Below, in pieces: positions 1 to 9,844 of a stretch of 64,000 bases of DNA. How positions within the stretch are numbered: the stretch's first letter is position 1; each line of letters opens with the position of its first letter. The stretch is from positions 2,170,001 to 2,234,000 of the forward strand of contig CP095846.1 of the NCBI GenBank assembly GCA_023100825.1, written 5' to 3'. The translations under genes and the position numbers were made by a program. The notes beneath the pieces are model-generated. The model saw only the letters and a list, made by a program, of their open reading frames with translations. It did not search any database and was not told where the DNA came from. The stretch is from Nocardioidaceae bacterium SCSIO 66511 (GTDB lineage: Bacteria; Actinomycetota; Actinomycetes; Propionibacteriales; Nocardioidaceae).

Positions 1-405
1 GATGATCGACAGGTTGCGCAGGTCGTCCTCGCGGATGGAGAGTACGCGGCCGTTGTAGTCGCCGCGCTGCGACTGGATGGTCGAGATGTACCGGGCGAGC
101 GGTGCGCCCTCGACGGCGCGGATCTCCTTGAGCCGCTCCAGATCGATGACCAGCCGCGAGGCACCGTCGGGGGAGCCGTGCTGGTTTTCATCGACTTCGG
201 GGAGAAAGTGCTCGATTGGAACACCGTAGAAATCGGCGAGTTCGGAAAGGCGCTGTACGGTCACGGCGCGGTCACCGCGTTCGTACGAGCCGATGACCAC
301 CGCTTTCCAGCGGCCGCCTGACTTTTGCTCAACGCCTTGAAGCGAGAGACCTTGCTGCTGACGGATTGCGCGCAGTCGACTCCCTAGCGCCTTGGCGTAT
401 TCCAT
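1..405 (-). CDS. bldD: Developmental regulator BldD, C-terminus cut by window edge
   Basis: The 135 codons visible start at ATG 405 (MEYAKALGSRLRAIRQQQ) and run off the left edge. Residues 1-70 form a Cro/XRE helix-turn-helix with the BldD-typical WKAVVIGSYERGDRAVTVQRL. The C-terminal domain begins near residue 85. It carries RGDYNGRVLSIREDD, an exact RXD-X8-RXXD motif, which in Streptomyces BldD binds tetrameric c-di-GMP and drives dimerisation. BldD represses sporulation genes in Streptomyces; in other actinobacteria it is a less-studied global regulator. The bldD-pyrR neighbourhood is also found in Streptomyces. About 30 residues should be missing at the end. An in-frame extension upstream of the ATG is open but has no homology-like features. 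Confidence 0.93.
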   Translation of the reverse strand, partial: MEYAKALGSRLRAIRQQQGLSLQGVEQKSGGRWKAVVIGSYERGDRAVTVQRLSELADFYGVPIEHFLPEVDENQHGSPDGASRLVIDLERLKEIRAVEGAPLARYISTIQSQRGDYNGRVLSIREDDLRNLSII

Positions 406-433
406 GAATTGCTCAACTTTCGTCCCGAGACTG

Positions 434-446
434 TCACTTAGAGTTA
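434..446. promoter_or_regulatory. BldD box upstream of bldD
   Basis: TCACTTAGAGTTA matches the published BldD operator TNAC-N5-GTNA at every fixed base. It lies 28 bp upstream of the bldD start codon, where autoregulation would act, as known for S. coelicolor bldD. A 13-bp consensus with 8 fixed-or-semi-fixed bases can occur by chance in 64 kb, but the position is the expected one. Confidence 0.65.
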
Positions 447-640
447 CATTCTGAAGGTTACTCGCCTTCCAGCGTACCCGTGCGTAGCTCACGAGGTGTG
501 GGAAAGAACGAAACCGGGCCGTGCGCCGATCTCGTCGAACTACGCACAGTGATCAGATGATGGGCATCTGTCGCGGCGCGCCAGTGTTGACCCGATGCAT
601 CATAGACCCACCCGGTGAGATACGTTGGCGAGGACAGACA

Positions 641-676
641 TCCTTTAACGACCGTCCCGTGAGGCGGGCAAGGAGG
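641..676 (+). promoter_or_regulatory. PyrR-binding RNA hairpin over the pyrR ribosome-binding site
   Basis: Bases 653-666 read CGUCCCGUGAGGCG. This fits the PyrR binding-loop consensus ARUCCNGNGAGGYU: a CNGNGA hexaloop (657-662) on a stem of C-G, G-C, U-G, C-G. An outer stem pairs TCCTT (641-645) with AAGGA (670-674), which is the 5' part of the AGGAGG Shine-Dalgarno (671-676) for the GTG at 684. PyrR with UMP should stabilise this fold and block translation of the first cistron, the mechanism described for Mycobacterium smegmatis pyr. I see no terminator or anti-terminator here, so translational repression is the likely mode. Confidence 0.85.
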
Positions 677-683
677 TCAGACG

Positions 684-1265
684 GTGTCATCACGCACCCC
701 TGATACGGCTGCGCCGACGGCGCGCACGGTCCTCGACGACCGAGATATCTCCCGCGCACTGACGCGCATCACCCACGAGATCCTCGAACGCAACCGCGAT
801 GCGTCCGATCTCGTCATCCTCGGCATCCCACGCCGCGGCGTACCGCTGGCCGCCCGCATCGCCGGCCGGATACATGAGGTCGAGGGCATCGAGATGCCGT
901 ACGGCTCGCTCGACATCACGATGTATCGCGACGACCTGCGAATGCGTCCGGCGCGGGCACTCGAGCACACCGACATACCCGCCCGCGGCATCGACGACGC
1001 GGTCGTCGTCCTCGTCGACGACGTGCTGTTCAGCGGTCGTACGATCCGGTCGGCCCTCGATGCACTGAACGACCTCGGCCGACCCAAGGCAGTCCAACTC
1101 GCGGTCCTCGTCGACCGCGGCCACCGCGAGCTGCCGATCCGGGCAGACTTCGTGGGCAAGAACCTCCCGACCTCGTTGGCCGAGAACGTCCGCGTACACC
1201 TTGCGGAGAGTGACGGTGAGGACGCGGTCGTGATTGCGACCACAACGCCGGGGGCCGACGCATGA
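684..1265 (+). CDS. pyrR: Bifunctional pyr operon regulator / uracil phosphoribosyltransferase PyrR
   Basis: A 193-residue type I phosphoribosyltransferase. The PRPP loop [12 protein letters not shown] is at residues 109-120, and the N-terminal PRRGVPLA segment (49-56) is typical of PyrR. The protein binds pyr mRNA when loaded with uridine nucleotides and has some uracil phosphoribosyltransferase activity. The GTG start is fixed by AGGAGG seven bases upstream, inside its own target hairpin at 641-676. It is first in the pyr operon; its stop overlaps pyrB by four bases (ATGA). Confidence 0.95.
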   Translation: MSSRTPDTAAPTARTVLDDRDISRALTRITHEILERNRDASDLVILGIPRRGVPLAARIAGRIHEVEGIEMPYGSLDITMYRDDLRMRPARALEHTDIPARGIDDAVVVLVDDVLFSGRTIRSALDALNDLGRPKAVQLAVLVDRGHRELPIRADFVGKNLPTSLAENVRVHLAESDGEDAVVIATTTPGADA

Positions 1266-2230
1266 TCCGCCATCTACTCAGCGCCGGCGACCTCAGTCGC
1301 GACGACGCGACTGCCGTGCTCGACACCGCGCAGGAGATGCTGTCGGTCGCGAGTCGGCCGATCAAGAAGCTACCCACCCTGCGCGGGCGTACGGTCGTGA
1401 ATCTCTTCTTCGAGGACTCCACCCGTACGCGAATCTCCTTCGAGGCGGCCGCGAAACGGCTGTCGGCCGATGTCATCAACTTCTCGGCCAAAGGTTCGAG
1501 CGTGTCCAAAGGCGAGAGTCTCAAAGACACCGCGCTCACCCTGCAGGCGATGGGCGCCGATGCCGTCGTCGTACGCCACCACGGCTCCGGCGCACCGCAC
1601 CGGCTCGCGAACGCCGAGTGGATCAACGGTGCCATCGTCAACGCGGGCGACGGAACCCATGAGCATCCGACCCAGGCGCTCCTCGATGCGTTCACGATGC
1701 GTCAGCACCTCGGCGCGCTCGACGGCAAGAACGTCACCATCGTCGGCGACGTTCTGCACTCGCGGGTCGCACGCTCCAACGCGTTGCTGCTCGACACACT
1801 CGGTGCCAACGTCACCTTGGTTGCGCCACCGACGCTGCTGCCCGTCGGCGTCGACAGCTGGCCCGTCGAGACGTCGTACGACCTCGACGATGCGCTGGAG
1901 AAGGCCGACGGCGTGATGATGCTGCGGGTTCAGCGGGAGCGGATGAACGCCGCCTTCTTCCCGAGCGCACGGGAGTACAGCCGGCGGTACGGCCTCGACT
2001 CGCGCCGCATGGCGCGGCTACCCGAGCACGCCATTGTCATGCACCCCGGTCCGATGAACCGCGGTATGGAGATCACCGCCGACGTCGCGGACTCCGACCG
2101 TTCGGTGATCGTCGAGCAGGTGACCAACGGCGTCGCGATCCGGATGGCCGTCTTGTACCTGCTACTGAGCGGTGAGCGCGATCGAGCACACAGCGAAGAA
2201 CGAACCGGGGAGGCCGGCGCCGATGACTGA
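1262..2230 (+). CDS. pyrB: Aspartate carbamoyltransferase catalytic subunit
   Basis: Condenses carbamoyl phosphate with aspartate in the second step of UMP synthesis. At 322 residues it has normal length. Carbamoyl-phosphate ligands are visible: STRTR at 53-57, HPTQALLD at 135-142 and the RVQRER region near the C-terminal domain junction. No pyrI regulatory gene is in the window, so it is the unregulated or PyrC-associated type common in actinobacteria. It overlaps pyrR by 4 bases and pyrC by 8 bases (ATGACTGA). Confidence 0.96.
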   Translation: MIRHLLSAGDLSRDDATAVLDTAQEMLSVASRPIKKLPTLRGRTVVNLFFEDSTRTRISFEAAAKRLSADVINFSAKGSSVSKGESLKDTALTLQAMGADAVVVRHHGSGAPHRLANAEWINGAIVNAGDGTHEHPTQALLDAFTMRQHLGALDGKNVTIVGDVLHSRVARSNALLLDTLGANVTLVAPPTLLPVGVDSWPVETSYDLDDALEKADGVMMLRVQRERMNAAFFPSAREYSRRYGLDSRRMARLPEHAIVMHPGPMNRGMEITADVADSDRSVIVEQVTNGVAIRMAVLYLLLSGERDRAHSEERTGEAGADD

Positions 2231-3515
2231 GACCTTGATCCGTGGAGTCCGGCTCCTCGGCGGCGACAACGCCGACGTACGTATCAGAGACGGTGTGTTC
2301 GTCGAGATCGGTTCGAGCCTCGACGAAGGCGACGCCACGGTCGTCGAAGCGCAGGATCTGATCGCTCTGCCCGGTCTCGTCGACATCCACACGCATCTCC
2401 GCGAGCCCGGCCGGGAAGACGCCGAGACCGTCGAGTCGGGTACGCGCGCGGCTGCCCGCGGTGGCTACACCTGTGTGTTCGCCATGGCCAATACCGATCC
2501 GGTCGCCGACACCGCAGGCGTGGTGGAGCAAGTGTGGCGCTTGGGCCGCACGGCCGGCCATTGCGACGTGCAACCCGTCGGCGCGGTCACCATCGGCCTG
2601 GAGGGCGAGCGTCTTGCCGAGCTCGGCGCGATGGCGGAGTCCGCGGCCGCGGTACGCGTGTTCTCCGATGACGGCAAATGCGTGAGCGATGCGCTGCTCA
2701 TGCGCCGCGCGCTGGAGTACGTGAAGGCGTTCGACGGCGTCGTCGCCCAACATGCGCAGGAGCCGCGGTTGACCGGCGGCGCGCAGATGAACGAGGGCGA
2801 TGTGTCCGGGCAGCTCGGTATGGCCGGCTGGCCTGCGGTCGCCGAGGAGGCGATCATCGCTCGCGACTCGCTGCTCGCCGCTCACGTCGGCTCCCGGCTG
2901 CACGTGTGCCACCTCTCGACCCGAGGCTCCGTCGAACTGGTCCGCTCGGCGAAGGAGAAGGGCTGGAACGTCACCGCCGAGGTGACACCGCACCATCTGC
3001 TGCTCACCGACGAGCTGGCGCGTACGTACGACCCGATCTACAAGGTCAACCCTCCGCTGCGTACGGCCGACGACGTTGCCGCCGTACGCGAGGGGCTGGC
3101 CGACGGCACCATCGACTGTGTCGGCACCGACCATGCACCGCATCCGATGGAAGACAAGGAGTGCGAGTGGAGCGCGGCGGCGTTCGGCATGCTCGGGCTC
3201 GAGACCGCCCTGTCGGTGGTGCAGCACACGATGGTCGACACCGGACTGCTCACCTGGGCCCAGGTCGCCGATCGGATGTCGACCGCACCCGCACACATCG
3301 GCCGCGTCGGCGGCGAACACGGGCGTGGCATCGTGGTCGGCGAGCCGGCGAACCTCACGCTCTACGACCCGAGCACCACGCGTGTGGTCGATCCGTCCGA
3401 CAGCGCATCGCAGTCGCGCAACAACCCGTACGCCGGCCTCGAGCTGCCCGGCACGGTCGTCGCCACGTTCCTGCGCGGCGTACGAACACATGAGCAGGAG
3501 AGGGCAGCGGTATGA
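2223..3515 (+). CDS. pyrC: Dihydroorotase (class I)
   Basis: Cyclises carbamoyl-aspartate to dihydroorotate. Start ATG 2223 is chosen over an upstream in-frame start at 2172 because GGGGAGG sits at 2207-2213 and the usual [13 protein letters not shown]-terminus follows. The 430-residue length fits class I. Metal ligands are visible: [10 protein letters not shown] (HxH at 56-58), the HVCHLST segment with a metal-binding His, and GTDHAPH with the catalytic Asp. It is translationally coupled to pyrB and followed by a 13-codon bridging ORF to carA. Confidence 0.95.
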   Translation: MTETLIRGVRLLGGDNADVRIRDGVFVEIGSSLDEGDATVVEAQDLIALPGLVDIHTHLREPGREDAETVESGTRAAARGGYTCVFAMANTDPVADTAGVVEQVWRLGRTAGHCDVQPVGAVTIGLEGERLAELGAMAESAAAVRVFSDDGKCVSDALLMRRALEYVKAFDGVVAQHAQEPRLTGGAQMNEGDVSGQLGMAGWPAVAEEAIIARDSLLAAHVGSRLHVCHLSTRGSVELVRSAKEKGWNVTAEVTPHHLLLTDELARTYDPIYKVNPPLRTADDVAAVREGLADGTIDCVGTDHAPHPMEDKECEWSAAAFGMLGLETALSVVQHTMVDTGLLTWAQVADRMSTAPAHIGRVGGEHGRGIVVGEPANLTLYDPSTTRVVDPSDSASQSRNNPYAGLELPGTVVATFLRGVRTHEQERAAV

Positions 3516-3553
3516 GCGGCGAACAGGCAACCAGCGCGGAGGGCGCCAAGTGA
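3512..3553 (+). other. 13-codon bridging ORF between pyrC and carA
   Basis: ATG 3512 overlaps the pyrC stop by four bases (ATGA). The reading frame [13 protein letters not shown] ends in a TGA that overlaps the carA GTG by four bases (GTGA). In several actinobacteria a membrane-protein gene sits at this junction; here only this stub exists. It may be a coupling device for ribosomes or chance. There is no sign that the peptide itself has a function. Confidence 0.3.
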
Positions 3554-4659
3554 CGGCGGTACTCGTCCTGGAAGACGGCCGCGTCTTCCAGGGAGAGGCG
3601 TACGGCGCGATCGGCGAGACGATCGGCGAGGCGGTCTTCGCGACCGGGATGACCGGATACCAGGAGACGCTGACCGATCCGTCCTACCGTCGACAGGTCG
3701 TCGTCATGACAGCGCCGCACATCGGCAACACCGGCGTCAACGACGAGGACGACGAGTCGGCTCGGATCTGGGTTGCTGGCTACGTCGTACGCGACCCCGC
3801 GCGGGTGCGCAGCAGCTGGCGGGCGGACGACGACCTCGGCTCTCGGCTCGAACGCGACGGTGTGGTTGGCATCTCGGGCATCGACACCAGGGCCCTGACC
3901 CGACATCTGCGCGAGCGTGGGGCGATGCGCGTCGGCATCTCGTCGGCGTCGGGCACGGTCGACGACCTGCTGGCCCGCGTACGCGAGGCGCCCGCGATGT
4001 CCGGCGCCGACCTGGCCGGCGAGGTGACCACAGACGAGGTGTACGTGGTGCCCGCGGTCGGTGAGAAGCGCTACACCGTCGCCGCCATCGACCTGGGTAT
4101 CAAGGGCATGACGCCGCGGCTGCTCGCCGAGCGCGGCGTCGAGGTGCACGTACTCCCGTCGACCGCGTCGATCGATGACGTGCTTGCGGTCGAGCCGGAC
4201 GGCGTGTTCATGTCGAACGGCCCCGGCGATCCGGAGGCGACCACCGACGCGGTGTCGCTGCTGCGGGAGGTCCTGGCCCGACGCATCCCGTACTTCGGCA
4301 TCTGCTTCGGCAACCAGCTGTTCGGTCGCGCCCTCGGGTTCGGCACCTACAAGCTCAAGTACGGACACCGGGGCATCAACCAGCCGGTGCTCGACAAGAC
4401 GACCGGCCGGGTCGAGATCACCTCGCAGAACCACGGTTTCGCGGTCGACATGCCCACCGATGCGCCGGTGCGTACCGAGTTCGGCACGGCCGAGGTCACG
4501 CATGTGTCGCTGAACGACGGTGTCGTCGAGGGTCTGGCGCTGACCGATGCACCGGCGTTCAGCGTGCAGTACCACCCCGAGTCGGCCGCCGGGCCGCATG
4601 ACTCGGCGTACCTGTTCGACCGGTTCACCCAACTCATGGACGAAACGAGGGGCGCCTGA
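3550..4659 (+). CDS. carA: Carbamoyl-phosphate synthase small (glutaminase) subunit
   Basis: Class I glutamine amidotransferase that feeds ammonia to CarB. GTG 3550 is chosen because GGAGGG lies at 3538-3543 and [15 protein letters not shown] is the normal N-terminus; the much longer open frame upstream is a shadow of pyrC. At 369 residues the length is normal. The triad is present: nucleophile Cys near residue 252 in FGICFGNQ, and His and Glu near 342 and 344 in VQYHPES. GNQ instead of the enterobacterial GHQ is usual in actinobacteria. The stop overlaps carB by one base (TGATG). Confidence 0.95.
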   Translation: MTAVLVLEDGRVFQGEAYGAIGETIGEAVFATGMTGYQETLTDPSYRRQVVVMTAPHIGNTGVNDEDDESARIWVAGYVVRDPARVRSSWRADDDLGSRLERDGVVGISGIDTRALTRHLRERGAMRVGISSASGTVDDLLARVREAPAMSGADLAGEVTTDEVYVVPAVGEKRYTVAAIDLGIKGMTPRLLAERGVEVHVLPSTASIDDVLAVEPDGVFMSNGPGDPEATTDAVSLLREVLARRIPYFGICFGNQLFGRALGFGTYKLKYGHRGINQPVLDKTTGRVEITSQNHGFAVDMPTDAPVRTEFGTAEVTHVSLNDGVVEGLALTDAPAFSVQYHPESAAGPHDSAYLFDRFTQLMDETRGA

Positions 4660-7600
4660 TGCCGCGGCGTACAGATATCTCGTCGGTGCTGGTCATCGGG
4701 AGCGGACCGATCGTGATCGGTCAGGCAGCCGAGTTCGACTACTCGGGTACGCAGGCCTGCCGCGTGCTGCGCGAGGAGGGTTTGCGCGTCGTCCTGGTCA
4801 ACTCCAACCCGGCGACGATCATGACCGACCCCGAGGTCGCCGACGCGACGTACGTCGAGCCGATTACGCCTGAGTTCGTGGAGAAGGTCATCGCGCATGA
4901 GCGTCCTGATGCGTTGCTGGCGACGCTCGGCGGCCAGACCGCGCTCAATGCGGCGATGACTCTCGACGCCGACGGCATCCTCGAGAAGTACGGCGTGGAG
5001 CTGATCGGTGCGTCGATCCCGGCGATCGAGAAGGGTGAGAACCGCGAGTCGTTCAAGGCGGTTGTGGAGTCGTTGCCGGCGGAGTGGGAGGCCGAGGTCG
5101 CCCGCTCGGCGATCTGCCACACCCTCGACGAATGCTTCGCCGCGGTCGACGACCTGAACTACCCGGTGGTCGTACGCCCGTCCTTCACGATGGGTGGTAG
5201 CGGCTCCGGCCTCGCATACGACGAGCACGATCTACGCCGGATAGCCGGCGCCGGTCTGCTGGCGAGTCCGACGACGGAGGTGCTCCTCGAGGAGTCGATC
5301 CTCGGCTGGAAGGAGTACGAGCTCGAGGTCATGCGCGACGGTGCCGACAACGTCGTCATCGTGTGCTCGATCGAGAACCTCGATCCGATGGGCGTACACA
5401 CCGGTGACTCGATAACGGTCGCCCCTGCGATGACGCTGACCGACCGCGAGTATCAACGGCTGCGCGACATCTCGATCGGGGTGATCCGCGAGGTCGGCGT
5501 CGACACGGGCGGCTGCAACATCCAGTTCGCGGTGCATCCCGACAACGGACGCATCGTGGTGATCGAGATGAACCCGCGGGTGTCGCGGTCGAGTGCGCTC
5601 GCGTCGAAGGCGACCGGGTTCCCGATCGCCAAGATCGCTGCGAAGGTGGCGGTCGGTTACACCCTCGACGAGATTCCGAACGACATCACCCAGGAGACGC
5701 CGGCGAGCTTCGAGCCGACGCTGGACTACGTGGTGGTGAAGGCGCCCCGGTTCGCGTTCGAGAAGTTCCCGGCGGCCGATGCCCGGCTGACGACGCATAT
5801 GAAGTCGGTCGGCGAGGCGATGGCGATCGGCCGCAACTTCACCGAGGCGCTGAACAAGGCGCTGCGCTCGCTTGAACGCCCGGAGGCACCGTTCTCGTGG
5901 GTCGGCGAACCCGGCGACAAGGCCGCTCTGCTCGAGACCGCGCAGGTGCCCCACGACGGCCGGCTGCGCGCGGTGATGGATGCGATCCGCGCCGGCGCCA
6001 CGCCGCAGGAGGTCCATGCAGCGACATCGATCGACCCGTGGTTCGTCGACCAGTTGTTCCTGATCGACGAGGTGGCGACGGAGGTACGCGAGGCTCCGGC
6101 GCTGTCTCCGGAGGTACTGCGCCTTGCGAAGCGTCACGGCCTGTCCGACGCTCAGATCGGCGGGCTACGCGGAATGCGCGAAGACGTCGTACGCGGCGTA
6201 CGCCATGCGCTCGGCATTCGACCGGTCTACAAGACGGTCGACACATGTGCGGCAGAGTTCGCGGCGCGCACGCCGTACCACTACTCCAGCTACGACGAGG
6301 AGACCGAGGTCGAGCCGCGTGAGCGTCCGGCCGTGTTGATCCTCGGCAGCGGGCCGAACCGGATCGGCCAGGGCATCGAGTTCGACTACTCGTGTGTGCA
6401 CGCATCGCTTGCGCTCGCCGAGGCCGGGTACGAGACGATCATGGTCAACTGCAACCCGGAGACGGTGTCGACCGACTACGACACCTCCGATCGGCTCTAC
6501 TTCGAGCCGCTGACTCTCGAAGACGTGCTCGAGGTAGTCGGCGCAGAGCAGCAGGCCGGGCCGATCGCGGGCGTGATCGTCCAGCTCGGCGGGCAGACTC
6601 CGCTCGGGCTCGCGGCCGGGCTGGAAGCCGAGGGCGTACCCATCGTGGGCACGCCGCCGGGTGCCATCGACCTCGCGGAGGACCGGGGCGCGTTTGGGCG
6701 GGTGCTCGCCGAAGCCGAGCTGCCTGCGCCCAAGCACGGCACTGCCACGACGTACGCATCGGCCAAGCGGATCGCCGACGAGATCGGCTACCCGGTGCTC
6801 GTACGCCCGTCGTACGTGCTCGGCGGGCGTGGCATGGAGATCGTCTACGACGACGCGGCACTCGAGGACTACATCACCCGGGCGACGCAGATCTCTCCGG
6901 AGCATCCGGTGTTGGTCGACCGCTTCCTCGATGATGCGGTCGAGATCGACGTCGACGCGTTGTACGACGGCGAGGAGCTGTTCCTCGGCGGCGTGATGGA
7001 GCACATCGAGGAGGCTGGCGTACATTCCGGGGACTCCTCGTGTGCGCTGCCGCCGATCACACTCGGCGCGTCCGACATCGAGCGCATCCGGGCGTCGACG
7101 GAGGCGATCGCCAGGGGAGTGGGCGTACGCGGGCTGCTGAACGTCCAGTACGCGCTGGCGTCCGATGTGCTCTACGTGCTCGAGGCCAACCCGCGGGCCT
7201 CCCGGACGGTGCCGTTCGTCTCGAAGGCGACCGACGTCGCACTCGCGAAGGCGGCGGCGCGGGTGATGCTGGGCGAGTCGATCGCGAGCCTGCGCCGTGA
7301 CGAGGTGCTCCCGCGAAGCGACGGCGGCGAGGTCGTGCGCCATGGGCCGGTGGCCGTCAAGGAGGCGGTGATGCCGTTCAACCGCTTCCGCACCCTCGAA
7401 GGCAAGGCAGTCGACACCGTGCTGGGCCCAGAGATGCGCTCGACCGGCGAGGTGATGGGCATCGACGCGGGCTTCGGCACGGCGTTCGCGAAGGCGCAGG
7501 CGGCCGCGCAAGACGGCCTGCCCGTACGCGGCAAGGTGTTCGTCTCGGTCGCCAACCCCGATAAGCGGCATATGATCTTCCCGGTCAAGCGGCTGGCCGA

Positions 7601-7970
7601 TCTGGGCTTCGAGATCCTTGCGACCAGCGGCACCGCCGAGGTGCTCGATCGCAATGGAGTCGACGCGACGGTCGTACGAAAGCTCAGTGAGCGCGGTGAC
7701 GGCGACGACGGACCGACCATCGTCGAGCGGATCCACTCGGGCGAGATCGGGCTCATCATCAACACCCCGCACGGTGTGACGACCGGTGGCAGCCCGCGCG
7801 TCGACGGCTACGAGATTCGTACCGCCGCCGTGACCGAGAACGTCCCGTGCGTGACCACGGTGCAGGGCCTCGCCGCAGCCGTGCAGGGCGTTGAGGCGCT
7901 GCTCGGTGAGGGCATGCCGGTACGTTCCCTGCAGGACTGGGCACAGATCGTGAAGAAGGCGCGAGCATGA
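4659..7970 (+). CDS. carB: Carbamoyl-phosphate synthase large subunit
   Basis: 1103 residues, full length. Makes carbamoyl phosphate from bicarbonate, ammonia and two ATP for both pyrimidine and arginine synthesis. Two ATP-grasp halves are evident: the first with [22 protein letters not shown] near residue 7, the second repeating [21 protein letters not shown] near residue 555. The C-terminal MGS-like allosteric domain (about 940-1100) contains [14 protein letters not shown] and GLIINTPHG. Each half has the metal-binding [10 protein letters not shown] or [10 protein letters not shown] signature. It overlaps carA by 1 base and pyrK by 4. Confidence 0.97.
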   Translation: MPRRTDISSVLVIGSGPIVIGQAAEFDYSGTQACRVLREEGLRVVLVNSNPATIMTDPEVADATYVEPITPEFVEKVIAHERPDALLATLGGQTALNAAMTLDADGILEKYGVELIGASIPAIEKGENRESFKAVVESLPAEWEAEVARSAICHTLDECFAAVDDLNYPVVVRPSFTMGGSGSGLAYDEHDLRRIAGAGLLASPTTEVLLEESILGWKEYELEVMRDGADNVVIVCSIENLDPMGVHTGDSITVAPAMTLTDREYQRLRDISIGVIREVGVDTGGCNIQFAVHPDNGRIVVIEMNPRVSRSSALASKATGFPIAKIAAKVAVGYTLDEIPNDITQETPASFEPTLDYVVVKAPRFAFEKFPAADARLTTHMKSVGEAMAIGRNFTEALNKALRSLERPEAPFSWVGEPGDKAALLETAQVPHDGRLRAVMDAIRAGATPQEVHAATSIDPWFVDQLFLIDEVATEVREAPALSPEVLRLAKRHGLSDAQIGGLRGMREDVVRGVRHALGIRPVYKTVDTCAAEFAARTPYHYSSYDEETEVEPRERPAVLILGSGPNRIGQGIEFDYSCVHASLALAEAGYETIMVNCNPETVSTDYDTSDRLYFEPLTLEDVLEVVGAEQQAGPIAGVIVQLGGQTPLGLAAGLEAEGVPIVGTPPGAIDLAEDRGAFGRVLAEAELPAPKHGTATTYASAKRIADEIGYPVLVRPSYVLGGRGMEIVYDDAALEDYITRATQISPEHPVLVDRFLDDAVEIDVDALYDGEELFLGGVMEHIEEAGVHSGDSSCALPPITLGASDIERIRASTEAIARGVGVRGLLNVQYALASDVLYVLEANPRASRTVPFVSKATDVALAKAAARVMLGESIASLRRDEVLPRSDGGEVVRHGPVAVKEAVMPFNRFRTLEGKAVDTVLGPEMRSTGEVMGIDAGFGTAFAKAQAAAQDGLPVRGKVFVSVANPDKRHMIFPVKRLADLGFEILATSGTAEVLDRNGVDATVVRKLSERGDGDDGPTIVERIHSGEIGLIINTPHGVTTGGSPRVDGYEIRTAAVTENVPCVTTVQGLAAAVQGVEALLGEGMPVRSLQDWAQIVKKARA

Positions 7971-8833
7971 CGGGTGCGACGACGTCGGCGGCCGGAGCCG
8001 TCCAGGTCAACGGACAGGTCGTGTCGATGAAGCCCGTCGGCGACTACCTGCATCTGACGATGACCGCGCCGGGTGTTGCAGAGCGGATGCGCCCAGGCAA
8101 CTTCGTGGCGCTGTCGGTCGGCGGCGAGCAGTCGGCGATGCTGCTTCGGCGGGCGTTCTCGATCTACCGCGCTCAACCGAACACCCGCGGCGGTACGGTC
8201 GAGATCGTGTTCGCCGAGCATGGCAAGGGCACTCGCTGGATGACTCGGTTGGCGCCGAAGGACCCGATCGACGTTGTCGGTCCGCTCGGCCGTCCCTTTG
8301 CGCTGCCGAAGGAGCCAGTGGCATGCACGCTGGTCGGCGGCGGGTACGGCATGGCACCGATGTTCAGCCTGGCCGAAAGGCTGCGCGAACGCGGCTGCTC
8401 GGTGCACATGCTGATCGGCGCGGCGACGGAGACACGGCTGTTCGGCGTCCTCGAGGCCAGCCGCGCGGCGTCGTCGGTGCGTACGACGACAGAGGACGGT
8501 TCGATGGGCCACCGCGGGCGGGTGACGGACGTACTCCCGGAGCTGATCGAGCGGACCGGCTCCGATGTGGTGTACGCGTGCGGGCCGATGCCGATGTTGC
8601 GCGCGGTCGCCCAGGTGGCCGAGGAGCACGGTGCACACAGTCAGTGTGCGGTCGAGGAGTCGATGGCCTGCGGCGTCGGCGTGTGCATGACCTGCGTACT
8701 CCCGGTGCGCGGCGACGACGGGGTGATCCGGATGGTGCGCTCGTGTGTTGAGGGTCCGGTGTTCCGCGGTGAGCGGGTGTTGTGGGACGACGTGGGTACG
8801 ATCCCGCACGGCACGTTGGGAGCGCCGCGGTGA
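7967..8833 (+). CDS. pyrK: Dihydroorotate dehydrogenase electron-transfer subunit
   Basis: A 288-residue FAD/[2Fe-2S] protein that passes electrons from class 1B PyrD to NAD+. A ferredoxin-reductase-like FAD domain (RRAFSIYR, near residue 65) is followed by an NAD-binding part ([17 protein letters not shown]). The C-terminal cluster domain has the expected cysteines, [17 protein letters not shown] plus a later RSC. The gene lies between carB and pyrD, with a 4-base overlap with carB. Its presence says the pathway here uses NAD+ rather than quinone as electron acceptor. Confidence 0.92.
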   Translation: MTGATTSAAGAVQVNGQVVSMKPVGDYLHLTMTAPGVAERMRPGNFVALSVGGEQSAMLLRRAFSIYRAQPNTRGGTVEIVFAEHGKGTRWMTRLAPKDPIDVVGPLGRPFALPKEPVACTLVGGGYGMAPMFSLAERLRERGCSVHMLIGAATETRLFGVLEASRAASSVRTTTEDGSMGHRGRVTDVLPELIERTGSDVVYACGPMPMLRAVAQVAEEHGAHSQCAVEESMACGVGVCMTCVLPVRGDDGVIRMVRSCVEGPVFRGERVLWDDVGTIPHGTLGAPR

Positions 8834-8931
8834 CCGCGCTGAGCCGGACGTTCGCGCGGCGACACGCCGGCGTTTCGCACTCGAACGTCACGCCCACGGT
8901 GGGGTTGCGTGAGGTGATCGCAGATGGCTGA
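8830..8931 (+). other. 33-codon bridging ORF between pyrK and pyrD
   Basis: GTG 8830 overlaps the pyrK stop by four bases. The frame (starting [15 protein letters not shown]) ends in a TGA that overlaps the pyrD start by eight bases (ATGGCTGA). No family resemblance is visible. It closes an otherwise 90-base gap in the operon by stop-start overlaps on both sides, like the 13-codon ORF at 3512. pyrD also has its own GAGGTGAT site, so the bridging ORF may be dispensable. Confidence 0.3.
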
Positions 8932-9844
8932 CCTGACGACCGACGTGGCCGGCCTGCGGCTGCCGAACCCGGTGATGACGGCGTCCGGTTGCGCCGCGGC
9001 GGGCCAGGAGCTCGCGCAGTTCTTCGACGTCACCGAGCTGGGTGCGATCGTGACGAAGTCGATCATGCGATTCCCGCGGTCGGGGCGCCCGACACCGCGG
9101 ATGGTCGAGACCCCGTCGGGGATGCTCAACTCGATCGGGCTCCAGGGCCCGGGCATCGACGCCTTCCTCGCTCGCGACCTGCCTTGGCTCGTACAGCAGG
9201 GTGCGCGGCCGGTCGTCTCGATCGCCGGGTCGACGGTCGATGAGTTCGTCGAGCTCACCCGACGGGTCGTCAACAGCCCGGGTGTTGCAGCGCTCGAGGT
9301 CAACATCTCGTGCCCCAACGTCGAGAACCGCGGGCTCGTCTTCGCATGCGATCCGCTACAGGCGGCACGGGTGATCGAGGCAGTACGCCCGCACGTACCG
9401 CAAGGTCTGCCGATGTTCGCAAAGCTCACTCCGGATGTGACGAGCATCGTCGATGTTGCGCGGTCGGTGGCCGATGCGGGCGCCGACGGCGTGACGATGA
9501 TCAACACGTTGCTCGGTATGGCGATCGACCCCGATACGTTGCGGCCGACCCTCGGCGGTGTGACCGGCGGGCTCAGCGGCCCGGCGGTCCGGCCGGTCGC
9601 CGTACGCGCGGTCTACCAGGTGTACGCCGCGATGCCGGAGCTGCCGATCATCGGCGTCGGAGGCATTCGTACGGGCGCCGACGCCCTGGAGTTCATTGCC
9701 GCCGGTGCGACGGCGGTGCAGGTGGGCACGGTGATCTTCAACGATCCGTCCGCGCCGATGCGGGTCGCCCGTGAGCTCGAGGCCGAGCTCGACAGCCGGG
9801 GCATCCCGTCACCGGAGAAGGTAAGGGGAGTAGCGCATGGGTGA
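8924..9844 (+). CDS. pyrD: Dihydroorotate dehydrogenase, class 1B catalytic subunit
   Basis: FMN beta-barrel enzyme of 306 residues oxidising dihydroorotate to orotate. The catalytic base is Cys (near residue 129, VNISCPNVENRG), which marks class 1; class 2 enzymes use Ser. Together with pyrK this makes the heterotetrameric NAD+-linked type. The N-terminus MADLTTDVAGLRLPNPVMTASG has no membrane-binding extension. FMN-phosphate binding is seen in GVGGIRTGADALEFI. It overlaps pyrF by eight bases (ATGGGTGA). Confidence 0.94.
   Translation: MADLTTDVAGLRLPNPVMTASGCAAAGQELAQFFDVTELGAIVTKSIMRFPRSGRPTPRMVETPSGMLNSIGLQGPGIDAFLARDLPWLVQQGARPVVSIAGSTVDEFVELTRRVVNSPGVAALEVNISCPNVENRGLVFACDPLQAARVIEAVRPHVPQGLPMFAKLTPDVTSIVDVARSVADAGADGVTMINTLLGMAIDPDTLRPTLGGVTGGLSGPAVRPVAVRAVYQVYAAMPELPIIGVGGIRTGADALEFIAAGATAVQVGTVIFNDPSAPMRVARELEAELDSRGIPSPEKVRGVAHG

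Noticed and set aside
521-703. Small open frame in the pyr leader
   Set aside because: It runs through the PyrR-binding hairpin and the pyrR start in another frame, with no ribosome-binding site and no similarity; the RNA structure explains the sequence better.
5232-6137. Long minus-strand open frames inside carB, carA, acnA and the glycosyltransferase gene (for example 2073-3530, 10236-13223, 19159-21135)
   Set aside because: They lie opposite strongly supported genes, have no family motifs and are Arg/His/Asp-rich, as expected for the antisense of GC-rich codons.
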